A stretch of 33,501 nucleotides of DNA from Chlamydia trachomatis (GTDB lineage Bacteria > Chlamydiota > Chlamydiia > Chlamydiales > 2-12-FULL-49-11). The position numbers and the translations under genes were made by a program. Positions 18,526 to 26,158 of the stretch are shown here, in pieces. Numbering within the stretch: the first letter of the stretch is position 1; every line of letters starts with the position of its first letter. The notes beneath the pieces were generated by a model. That model ran no database searches. It was not told where the DNA came from and saw only the letters and a list, made by a program, of their open reading frames with translations. Location: positions 1 to 33,501 of the forward strand of contig CAMBZN010000015.1 in the NCBI GenBank assembly GCA_945872565.1. The letters run 5' to 3'.

Positions 18526-19143
18526 ATGCTTTTAATTTATGTGCTTGATAACATCGTAGAAGTGTACCGTGAAGAAGAGCGATGGTTTAAAAAAAAGTTT
18601 ACAATGCCAATTTCAGGATTGCAAGATACTATTACAAAAATACTATCTGCTGTAAAGGGAGCTTTAGAGGAAGGGGTAAAGACTGTAGTTTTTCGCGGGA
18701 CACTTGCAAATGCGATGTATATCAAAGAAAATAGGGGATGTGTAAAATGCAAGGTTATGTTCTGCCGATTTCTTGTGTGCATGTTCTGCGATTATGCGCG
18801 AGAACTTTTTGATCTTGATAGACCATCAACTATGCTTCAAACAATCGATGGAAAAAGAAGATGTCGGAAAAATTCTATCAATTCAGTAAGGATAGGGGAG
18901 GGTAATATTCTCTTTTCAGATGTTAGACAATCATTACAGGATGAAATCGGCGGTGTGGTTTCTCTAGAGCGAAAAGTTATTGTAGAGAGGGCATTAGAGC
19001 AATCTTTAGCAATTTTAGAGCGACTAGACCGGTGCTTTTACAATCTAAAAAAAACCAGGCCAGGACTAACTTTTGCTCTAGAAAGTGCTATTTATCCAGG
19101 AGGAGCTGTGCAGGAATCTTTGTTTATATTGCCTAATAAGTGA
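18526..19143 (+). CDS. Hypothetical 205-residue protein with cysteine cluster
   Basis: I do not recognise this protein. It has no signal peptide or convincing membrane helix. Five cysteines are packed at residues 72, 75, 80, 85 and 88 (C-x2-C-x4-C-x4-C-x2-C) in a hydrophobic setting, which might bind a metal or form disulfides. The C-terminal half (about 130-180) looks helical and charged. The ATG is preceded by AGA followed by nine G, an extreme ribosome-binding site. The gene lies alone between the gene-free stretch and ileS on the same strand. The initiation context and 205 open codons support reality; function is open. Confidence 0.6.
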   Translation: MLLIYVLDNIVEVYREEERWFKKKFTMPISGLQDTITKILSAVKGALEEGVKTVVFRGTLANAMYIKENRGCVKCKVMFCRFLVCMFCDYARELFDLDRPSTMLQTIDGKRRCRKNSINSVRIGEGNILFSDVRQSLQDEIGGVVSLERKVIVERALEQSLAILERLDRCFYNLKKTRPGLTFALESAIYPGGAVQESLFILPNK

Positions 19144-19160
19144 TGAAAGCATTGTAAAAA

Positions 19161-19217
19161 CCGATGAAATAAGCCCTTCCAAGAATAAAGGTAATATGTT
19201 ATCTTTTATTCCATCGG
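19161..19217 (+). promoter_or_regulatory. Imperfect inverted repeat ahead of ileS
   Basis: CCGATG-A-AATAA (19161-19172) can pair with TTATT-C-CATCGG (19206-19217), giving eleven pairs with one mismatch around a loop of about 33 bases. The 3' arm overlaps the start of GGAG (19216-19219), the likely ileS ribosome-binding site, so it could hide it. It may also be chance in AT-rich DNA. Confidence 0.3.
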
Positions 19218-19232
19218 AGTTAAAGAATAGAC

Positions 19233-22200
19233 ATGTTTAAGAAAGATAAAAGAACTCTTCCAGAAATAGAGAGATCCATATTAAAGTTTTGGCAAGAAAA
19301 TCAAACGTTTAAAAAATCTGTCGAAAACAGAAAGGGTCATGAAAACTATGTCTTTTATGATGGCCCCCCCTTTGCAACAGGATTACCCCACTACGGCCAT
19401 ATTTTAGCAGGGACAATTAAAGATGTGGTTGCCCGCTATAAAACAATGCAAGGATTTTATGTACCCAGAAGATTTGGATGGGACTGTCATGGGCTTCCTA
19501 TTGAAAATGAGATAGAAAAAGAGCATCATTTTAAAAGTGCTGCGCAAATTGAAGAGTTTGGCATTGCCCGTTTCAACGAAGAATGTAGAAAAATTGTCCT
19601 TAGATATTCTGAGGAGTGGAAAAAGACTGTAGAACGAATGGGTAGATTTGTCGACTTTGAGCAAACATACAGAACTATGGACTTACCATTTATGGAGACA
19701 GTTTGGTGGGTTTTTAGCAAGCTTTGGGACAAGGGATTAGTCTATGAGGGGTTTAAAGTAATGGGATATTCCCCAGCCCTTGGCACTCCACTTTCCAATT
19801 TCGAGATGAATTTAAACTACCGGGAGGTGGATGATCCATCTGTAACCATGAAGTTTAGATTGCAAGGGGGAAATTCTTACCTCCTTGTATGGACAACAAC
19901 TCCCTGGACTTTGCCGTCGAATTTAGCTTTAGCTTTGGCAGAAAATGATGTTTATGTGCGCATTCATGATAAAGATACACAAGAGTTCTATATTATCGCA
20001 AAAAAGAGACTTTCAGCCTACTACAAGAGTGAGGATGAGTACACAATTAAAGAAGAGATGTTAGGCAAAGATCTAGTGGGTAAGGCGTATGAGCCGCTAT
20101 TTTCTTATTTTTCTAATCAGAAAAACGCCTTTAAGATATTAGCTGGTGACTTTGTATCCCTCTCCGATGGTACTGGAATTGTTCATATGGCACCAGCTTT
20201 TGGTGAGGATGATTTTGCCCTTTGCCAAAAGTTTGGAATTGAGCTTGTGTGTCCCATTGATGTAAATTGCAATTTTACCCATGAAGTGAAGGATTTTGAG
20301 GGAATTTTTGTAAAAGATGCGGATAAAGAAATTATTCGCCGCCTGAAAGGGGAGGGAAGGGTTTTTCAACACACAACAATCCGCCATAGATATCCCTATT
20401 GCTGGAGAACGGATAAGCCCCTTATCTATCGTGCAGTGACTACTTGGTTTGTTGCGGTTGAAAAAATCAAAGATAAGATGATTGAGAATAACAAACTGAT
20501 CCATTGGGTTCCAGGTCATATTAAAAAAGGAAGGTTTGGAAATTGGCTTGATAACGCAAGGGATTGGGCAATTAGTAGAAACCGATACTTTGGAACCCCA
20601 ATTCCCATTTGGAGAAGTGAGGATGGCACCGTTTGTGTCATCAGTTCAGTAAAAGAATTAGAGGAAAAAACAGGCAATACAGATATCACAGATATTCATA
20701 GACACTTTATTGATGAAATGACCTTTGAAGAAGATGGAAAGCTCTTTAAGAGGATTCCTGAGGTGTTTGATTGTTGGTTTGAGTCAGGATCAATGCCCTA
20801 TGCGCAAAATCATTACCCGTTTGAAAATGAAGAAAAGACGATGAAGGATTTCCCTGCAGATTTTATTGCAGAGGGCCTTGATCAAACAAGGGGGTGGTTT
20901 TATACTTTACACGTTCTGTCTACAGCCCTTTTTGATAAGCCAGCTTTTACCAATGTAATTGTAAATGGAATTGTTCTTGCCGAGGATGGGCATAAGATGT
21001 CCAAGCGACTAAAAAATTACCCTGAACCCGATAAGGTGATGGAAAAACTTGGCTCAGATGCTATGCGGCTGTACTTACTTCATAGTCCGCTTGTGAAAGC
21101 AGATGACTATAACTTTTCTGAAAAAGGTGTAGAAACAACTCTAAGAGGTTTGATTATCCCTTTATGGAACAGCTATGCCTTTTTATCTACTTATGCAACA
21201 ATTTATGATTGGATTCCCACCGCAGAGACCTTTTCTAGGCCAGCCTCTGATATTGATAGATGGGTCCTTTCTAAATTGCACAAACTTATTGAAGAGGTAA
21301 AGTTGGGAATGGATAACTACACACTCGATAGAGCGGTAGAGCCCATGTCAAATTTTATTGAAGAGCTGACTAATTGGTATATTAGAAGATCAAGAACTAG
21401 ATTTTGGGCTGATGAAAACACCCCCGATCGACGGCAAGCTTTTGAAACCCTTTACTCTGTGCTGCTCACATTTGTAAAGCTTGCAGCTCCATTTATTCCG
21501 TTTATTACCGAAGCCATTTTTCAGCAGTTGAAAAGGCCAGAAATGGCAGAATCAGTGCACGTTGCAGATTTCCCTTTATACGATGATGAGGTTCGAGATC
21601 TGTTGATAGAAAAAGAAATGGAGTATGCTCAAATTGTAGTAAACTTAGGTCATTCTCTTAGAAAAGAGCACCGCCTTAAAGTAAGGCAACCTCTGTCAAG
21701 GGTCTTTGTTGTTTCTAATCAAAAAGAGGTTATTGAATCACTAAGGCTCCATCACCATTTAATTTGTGAGGAGTTAAATGTTAAGGAAATCACCTTGCAT
21801 ACCGATGAGTCTAAGTTTGTCCACTATAAACTCAAGCCTAATTTTAGAGTGCTGGGTAAAAAGGTGGGTAAATGGATGAGTGGATGTAAAACTGCAATAG
21901 AGATGCTGGATAAGGCTGCCTATGATTTAATTCTTGAAGGAGAGGCTGTTTTTATCCCTATGGGAGAGGGAAAATATCAGCTTGAGCTTGAAGATATTGA
22001 GCTTGAAAGAATCATTCAAGAAGGGCTTGTTGCAACAACTGCTGACGGACTAATTGTAGCCCTTGAAACAGAAATTACAGAGGAACTTGAACTTGAAGGA
22101 ATAGCAAGAGAGCTTATCAATCGAATCAACACTTTGCGAAAAGCACATGATTTTGAAGTGGTGGACCGGGTGGAAATAATGCTTTCTAGGACGGAAAAAA

Positions 22201-22340
22201 TTGAAAAGGCCCTTAAAAGTCATGGACCGCTTATTTGTCATGAAGTTCTTGCAAGCAAGCTGGAGTTTTGTAGCTCTGAAGTGGGTGAAAAAGTTGAAAT
22301 CAATGAAGAGATAATTCACTTACAGATTGTCAAAATTTAG
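19233..22340 (+). CDS. ileS: Isoleucyl-tRNA synthetase, eukaryotic-like type
   Basis: This 1035-residue class I synthetase charges tRNA-Ile with isoleucine. The ATP-binding HIGH motif is HYGH (53-56) after D-G-P-P-F-A-T-G-L-P, and the second signature is KMSKR (588-592) followed by L-K-N-Y-P-E-P. The editing (CP1) domain is present, with V-W-T-T-T-P-W-T-L-P-S-N, and the anticodon-binding domain follows after about 640. The length and the K-N-Y-P-E-P context fit the second bacterial IleRS type, which is close to eukaryotic enzymes and is the type in Chlamydia, usually less sensitive to mupirocin. The ATG has GGAG 13 bases upstream. The stop codon overlaps that of the convergent lepB, leaving no room for a terminator. 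Confidence 0.96.
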   Translation: MFKKDKRTLPEIERSILKFWQENQTFKKSVENRKGHENYVFYDGPPFATGLPHYGHILAGTIKDVVARYKTMQGFYVPRRFGWDCHGLPIENEIEKEHHFKSAAQIEEFGIARFNEECRKIVLRYSEEWKKTVERMGRFVDFEQTYRTMDLPFMETVWWVFSKLWDKGLVYEGFKVMGYSPALGTPLSNFEMNLNYREVDDPSVTMKFRLQGGNSYLLVWTTTPWTLPSNLALALAENDVYVRIHDKDTQEFYIIAKKRLSAYYKSEDEYTIKEEMLGKDLVGKAYEPLFSYFSNQKNAFKILAGDFVSLSDGTGIVHMAPAFGEDDFALCQKFGIELVCPIDVNCNFTHEVKDFEGIFVKDADKEIIRRLKGEGRVFQHTTIRHRYPYCWRTDKPLIYRAVTTWFVAVEKIKDKMIENNKLIHWVPGHIKKGRFGNWLDNARDWAISRNRYFGTPIPIWRSEDGTVCVISSVKELEEKTGNTDITDIHRHFIDEMTFEEDGKLFKRIPEVFDCWFESGSMPYAQNHYPFENEEKTMKDFPADFIAEGLDQTRGWFYTLHVLSTALFDKPAFTNVIVNGIVLAEDGHKMSKRLKNYPEPDKVMEKLGSDAMRLYLLHSPLVKADDYNFSEKGVETTLRGLIIPLWNSYAFLSTYATIYDWIPTAETFSRPASDIDRWVLSKLHKLIEEVKLGMDNYTLDRAVEPMSNFIEELTNWYIRRSRTRFWADENTPDRRQAFETLYSVLLTFVKLAAPFIPFITEAIFQQLKRPEMAESVHVADFPLYDDEVRDLLIEKEMEYAQIVVNLGHSLRKEHRLKVRQPLSRVFVVSNQKEVIESLRLHHHLICEELNVKEITLHTDESKFVHYKLKPNFRVLGKKVGKWMSGCKTAIEMLDKAAYDLILEGEAVFIPMGEGKYQLELEDIELERIIQEGLVATTADGLIVALETEITEELELEGIARELINRINTLRKAHDFEVVDRVEIMLSRTEKIEKALKSHGPLICHEVLASKLEFCSSEVGEKVEINEEIIHLQIVKI

Positions 22341-24277
22341 GTAACAAGTATTTTTTGCAAAATGCTTCTTGGTTTTTCTATAAAAGTTGATAACGGCTCA
22401 GTGCTTACCAAACGAAATTTGCGCCTTTCCCGAGCGTAATAGATAAATATACCGAAAATAAGAATAGACCAGACAAAAACTTTATGTGCTGTAAATAATT
22501 GGTAAGACTGTTGTAGGGGAGCTCCAAATCTTCCACCAGGTGCCCAGAGCAAAAAGCTTGCCACACCTTGGATATTATCTTCTGGGACAAAGCCAAATTC
22601 TCTGCTATCGCCACTATTTGCATGATTATCACCAAGTACATAGTAACTTTTCTTAGGAACAAACAGTCCATCCTTTAGAATCTTTTCTTTGTCTATGGTG
22701 CCATCTGATAAAAGAGGGGCTCCTTGGTCTATAAATGGAACATAGCCGTTATTTTCTAACTCTTTAGTAGTTTCTAATGTAACAAAATCAAGCAAGACTT
22801 TATCATCACTACTTAGAATTTTTTTCCCCATTAAATAAAGGTCACCATCGCGAAAATAGGCATACCTGGAGGGAGCAAGACCCATATGAGTGTTATAGGC
22901 AACAAATTTACTTTGCTCGATCCCTGTGTTATAAAGGGTCATGCATTTTTCTTCTGAAAAGGTTGCAAAGGGGTGGTCACTTTCAACTTGCTTAGGAATT
23001 GCTAAAGAAGGAACAAGTGAAAAGGGGTGGTTCTGCCACTTTACCTGATAGGCTACACCATCAATGAATTCGTAGGAGCCATCTTTCATCCCCCCTTTTA
23101 TTTTAGGACGATCGTTGTATTGGAAGGTATTTTCATAGCTTTTTCCAAAATGCTCTAGGTACCCTTTGTTTGAGTTGAATCTTCCTGTTGAAAGGTTGTT
23201 CCAAATTTTTAACATGGTTTCTTTTGTTAAAGGAATATAGGAAACGCTTCGTCCAAGCTCTGGACGTTTTGTCCCTCTGTAGTCGTCAATGAGTTTTGCT
23301 CCATGAATCGATGGGTGGTGAGTGATTTCTAAGTAATGTTTTACTCCGACATTGTTCATCAACAGATCAATTGTCCCATTTGAGAAATATAAACTCTCGG
23401 CAGGAACAATTCTTGTCATTCCATAATTGCCCATCCCCCACATTTGATGAATGTCTTCTACCCCATCTTGTAATACTACAGCATTAACCTCTCCACCAGA
23501 GGAGGTACTTAAAGTCGAAATGGGAATATGATTTTGCTCTACAGTAATGGAGTTGATCTTTTGATTCACTTGAATTAAATCACCATCAACAACCCTCCCT
23601 CCAATATAAATATAAGGGATGTGTTCGATGTGAGAAAGAATTTCTTGTTGAAGAAGGGGGGAGATGTCATTACCATCTTTATCTATCCCATAAATCTTTC
23701 CGCCATAAAAATATAATCTATCTTCTGGAAGTCCGATGGTTCTTTTTACAAACCTTTTTACCCCGGGTAATATACCAAAATGCTTAATATGAACATTTGG
23801 AAGATCTAATCCTTCTGCAGTAAACACAACAGTGCCCATCCGCTTCATAGCGCTGGGATCAAATGAAAAATGCTTGCGTAATAGGGGGATGTTCACCCCA
23901 AATTGAGCTTTTGAGATGATCACCCGATCATTTTCTCTAAATGTTGGTCTCATTGAACCAGTAGGGATTTCCATCGGCTCAAAAACTGTCTGCCTGATCA
24001 CAATTGCAAAAAAGAAAGCCACCGCAAGGGTTGCTGCGCTAAAGGCAAACTTTGAAATTAGTGATAAAGGAACTTGAGTCTTTAAAATTTTTTCTAAGGC
24101 AAGAGCCTGTTTGGAAGCTCCTTGTTTATCTCTTTTAGCGATGCAAGCCTGTAGTTGCTGGAGTCTGCTTTCAATTTCGACGGAAAAGATTTCAGAAATG
24201 GTGCTTTTTTTCTTCTTATAAACAGAACAGGCGTGGGTGAATAAGCCCAAGCTTTTTTTTAGAGAGATTTTTTTCAT
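22337..24277 (-). CDS. lepB: Signal peptidase I, long chlamydial form
   Basis: This inner-membrane serine/lysine protease removes signal peptides from exported proteins, including the many envelope proteins in this window. A membrane helix lies near 74-95. The catalytic serine is S108 in E-I-P-T-G-S-M-R-P-T-F, and the general-base lysine is K178 in F-V-K-R-T-I-G-L-P-E-D. The last conserved box, GDNHANSGDSREFG, begins near residue 548. Some 350 residues separate the lysine box from this box, far more than in E. coli; Chlamydia LepB is also enlarged (over 600 residues). A second hydrophobic segment lies near the C-terminus (about 605-622). It ends overlapping ileS tail to tail, an order I recall from Chlamydia. 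The upstream exported-protein gene is 27 bases away on the same strand. Confidence 0.92.
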   Translation of the reverse strand: MKKISLKKSLGLFTHACSVYKKKKSTISEIFSVEIESRLQQLQACIAKRDKQGASKQALALEKILKTQVPLSLISKFAFSAATLAVAFFFAIVIRQTVFEPMEIPTGSMRPTFRENDRVIISKAQFGVNIPLLRKHFSFDPSAMKRMGTVVFTAEGLDLPNVHIKHFGILPGVKRFVKRTIGLPEDRLYFYGGKIYGIDKDGNDISPLLQQEILSHIEHIPYIYIGGRVVDGDLIQVNQKINSITVEQNHIPISTLSTSSGGEVNAVVLQDGVEDIHQMWGMGNYGMTRIVPAESLYFSNGTIDLLMNNVGVKHYLEITHHPSIHGAKLIDDYRGTKRPELGRSVSYIPLTKETMLKIWNNLSTGRFNSNKGYLEHFGKSYENTFQYNDRPKIKGGMKDGSYEFIDGVAYQVKWQNHPFSLVPSLAIPKQVESDHPFATFSEEKCMTLYNTGIEQSKFVAYNTHMGLAPSRYAYFRDGDLYLMGKKILSSDDKVLLDFVTLETTKELENNGYVPFIDQGAPLLSDGTIDKEKILKDGLFVPKKSYYVLGDNHANSGDSREFGFVPEDNIQGVASFLLWAPGGRFGAPLQQSYQLFTAHKVFVWSILIFGIFIYYARERRKFRLVSTEPLSTFIEKPRSILQKILVT

Positions 24278-24304
24278 AGACGCTAGTTTAACAGTTTCAA
24301 GGTT

Positions 24305-25318
24305 TTATTTCCAGTGTATTATATCTTTAGATGTGATAGATTTTATTCCATTTTTATCATCATAAGAAAGATACAGACGGTATTTTTTTCCGGCAGTTAA
24401 TTCGTCTGTTAAACGGGATCTTAGTAAGTCAAATTTTAAAACGTTTGTATCTATTACTTGAAATGTTGCCTCTATGGGGATGAGTTTTGGTTTGACCTTT
24501 GAAACTTCAAGGAGGTAAACGGTATAATTTGAAATAGTTCTTTCCCCTTGAACAAGAAAAGAGAACTTTTCTGTGTCGTTGTTCCATTTTTCCAAAGAGG
24601 AGATGAATTTAGGGGGCATTTGTGGAATTTGTTCAACCGGAGAGAGGAGATTTGATCCAGAATCTAGGGAAATCATTTTTTTAGAGCCATAGTCCCCATG
24701 AATTTGGATCCAGTAGGGAAAGGGGAAATGATCGAGAATGTAGAGGTCAATATTTTTATCTGAAAGAGGGGAGGAGTCCTTTCCCCACCGACCACAATAG
24801 ACATCTACTGTTTTTGGGGTCTGCTTTTTTCCATTTACAAACATAGAGGGAACCCAGATAGGACGATCGTCATTTTTTGTAGCAGGTCTTGGCCCTGTTC
24901 TTGGTAGGTGAGTTATCGGAATCGGATTAATTTCTAGCCCAAGCAAGGAAGCGATGAGGGTATCTTCTTTATGCACATGAAGATGAGCCTTTCTAGTTAG
25001 GCAATAGGTGGATGTAATGCTAAAATTTGAAGTATCTATTTCCATCAGCGTCCAAGAGGTACTGTTAGGGGCATTTTTTTTCAGCCAATTGTTCAAATCA
25101 ATCCCTTTTACATTCTCGTAAATCTCTTTTGGAAGGGTGATTTCCTCAACGGTAATAAACGGAAGCTCCTTAGAATGAATGTTCAAGATGGTTACAGAGC
25201 TCCCATTTTGATAGATGCTATAGTCACCAACAGCTCCATTTAAAAATATATTTTTAAATGGCTGAGCCTGCACGGTGGTTACAAAAACAAACAATAAGGA
25301 TAGTAAGATCTTTCTCAT
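24305..25318 (-). CDS. Conserved exported protein beside lepB
   Basis: The 337-residue product has a signal peptide (MRKILLSLLFVFVTTVQA, cut before Q19). The mature part has no further membrane segment and is rich in beta-strand patterns; the C-terminal 90 residues resemble an Ig-like fold (V-Y-L-L-E-V, Y-R-L-Y-L-S-Y-D-D). I recognise no enzyme motif. A conserved hypothetical protein of similar size next to lepB may exist in Chlamydia, so this could be its equivalent, but that rests on memory of gene order. It is followed by lepB after 27 bases, so the two are probably one transcript. A TATAAT box (- strand, 25342-25337) lies 18 bases before the start but has a poor -35 and would leave a very short leader. 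Confidence 0.75.
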   Translation of the reverse strand: MRKILLSLLFVFVTTVQAQPFKNIFLNGAVGDYSIYQNGSSVTILNIHSKELPFITVEEITLPKEIYENVKGIDLNNWLKKNAPNSTSWTLMEIDTSNFSITSTYCLTRKAHLHVHKEDTLIASLLGLEINPIPITHLPRTGPRPATKNDDRPIWVPSMFVNGKKQTPKTVDVYCGRWGKDSSPLSDKNIDLYILDHFPFPYWIQIHGDYGSKKMISLDSGSNLLSPVEQIPQMPPKFISSLEKWNNDTEKFSFLVQGERTISNYTVYLLEVSKVKPKLIPIEATFQVIDTNVLKFDLLRSRLTDELTAGKKYRLYLSYDDKNGIKSITSKDIIHWK

Positions 25319-25371
25319 AAGTAGATTTATCGTATCATTATATAGGATAAAATAGCAGTTATAATTTTTTC

Positions 25372-25399
25372 TTGCATATATGTATTGAATTTGTATGAG
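25372..25399 (+). promoter_or_regulatory. Possible promoter for the lipoprotein pair
   Basis: TTGCAT (25372-25377) and TATGAG (25394-25399) are 16 bases apart and end 19 bases before the lipoprotein start. Both boxes are moderate matches. Confidence 0.35.
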
Positions 25400-25418
25400 T
25401 CACACTAAGAGGTGAAAT

Positions 25419-25748
25419 ATGGTTAGAAGATTATTATGCGCGATGTTTGTTGTGGTTGCAAGTTTAAACAGTGGGTGTAGTTTGTTTAAAGCAAAAGAGA
25501 TTGTATCTCAACCAGATCCAAACGGATCCATTGATGAAAAGATTGCCTACCACCAAAATGAGATAAAAGTTTATCAGGCTGCAATTGAGAAGGAAAGGCA
25601 AAATTCAGTAGGTTCGTTACAATCTAGAAATATGAGCGAGGTTAGACGATCAAATAATAAAACTGCAATGTATGAGAGAAAGATACAAGAAAATCAGCAG
25701 GCGATAATGGAATTAAATAACAAAAAAAACGCAGTGAGTAGACGATGA
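25419..25748 (+). CDS. Small putative lipoprotein with coiled coil
   Basis: The 109-residue product starts with a lipoprotein-type signal peptide ending L-N-S-G-C, giving lipidation at C20; the N at position -3 is not the usual lipobox residue but the overall layout fits. Residues about 38-100 are strongly helical and charged with heptad-like spacing, suggesting a periplasmic coiled coil anchored in a membrane. I recognise no family. AGAGGTG lies 5 bases before the ATG, a good ribosome-binding site. The stop overlaps the start of the next gene (ATGA), so the two are translationally coupled and probably act together in the envelope. Confidence 0.75.
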   Translation: MVRRLLCAMFVVVASLNSGCSLFKAKEIVSQPDPNGSIDEKIAYHQNEIKVYQAAIEKERQNSVGSLQSRNMSEVRRSNNKTAMYERKIQENQQAIMELNNKKNAVSRR

Positions 25749-26104
25749 AGAAAAGCTTTTTTTACTTTGCGAGTATGTTTTTATTTTATAGTGGTGAAAT
25801 TCATGCTATTTCTACTGGATCTTTACAAGTCACACACGGTTCAGATCAAGAAATTGATATGAAAATGATCAATTCTCAAATAGAATCTTTGACAAATCTT
25901 AAAGAGTATTATTTGACTAAAGCAGCGCGCGTAAGAAACTTAGGTGATAGACTGCAATTTTCTTCACATCAGGATGGCCTAATCACTGCACAAAAATGCT
26001 GGCAGTCTGCTGATGAATATGATAGAATCTCTGATCAAATTCAGGAAGAGATTAATAATCTTGAAAAAGAAAAAAGACAGGTCCTTAAAAAGGCTGACTA
26101 TTAA
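25745..26104 (+). CDS. Small exported coiled-coil protein
   Basis: The 119-residue product has an N-terminal signal peptide (MKKSFFYFASMFLFYSGEIHA, cut before I22) and a mature helical region (about 38-115) with charged heptads at the end. No family is recognised. Its ATG overlaps the stop codon of the lipoprotein gene by four bases, so translation is coupled. It resembles the lipoprotein in size and helical build, suggesting partners in a periplasmic or outer-membrane complex; that is inference. Confidence 0.7.
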   Translation: MKKSFFYFASMFLFYSGEIHAISTGSLQVTHGSDQEIDMKMINSQIESLTNLKEYYLTKAARVRNLGDRLQFSSHQDGLITAQKCWQSADEYDRISDQIQEEINNLEKEKRQVLKKADY

Positions 26105-26158
26105 TTGCTTCTTAAGTTCATAAGAATAATATCTTAATATAAAAGCATTGGGTAATCT

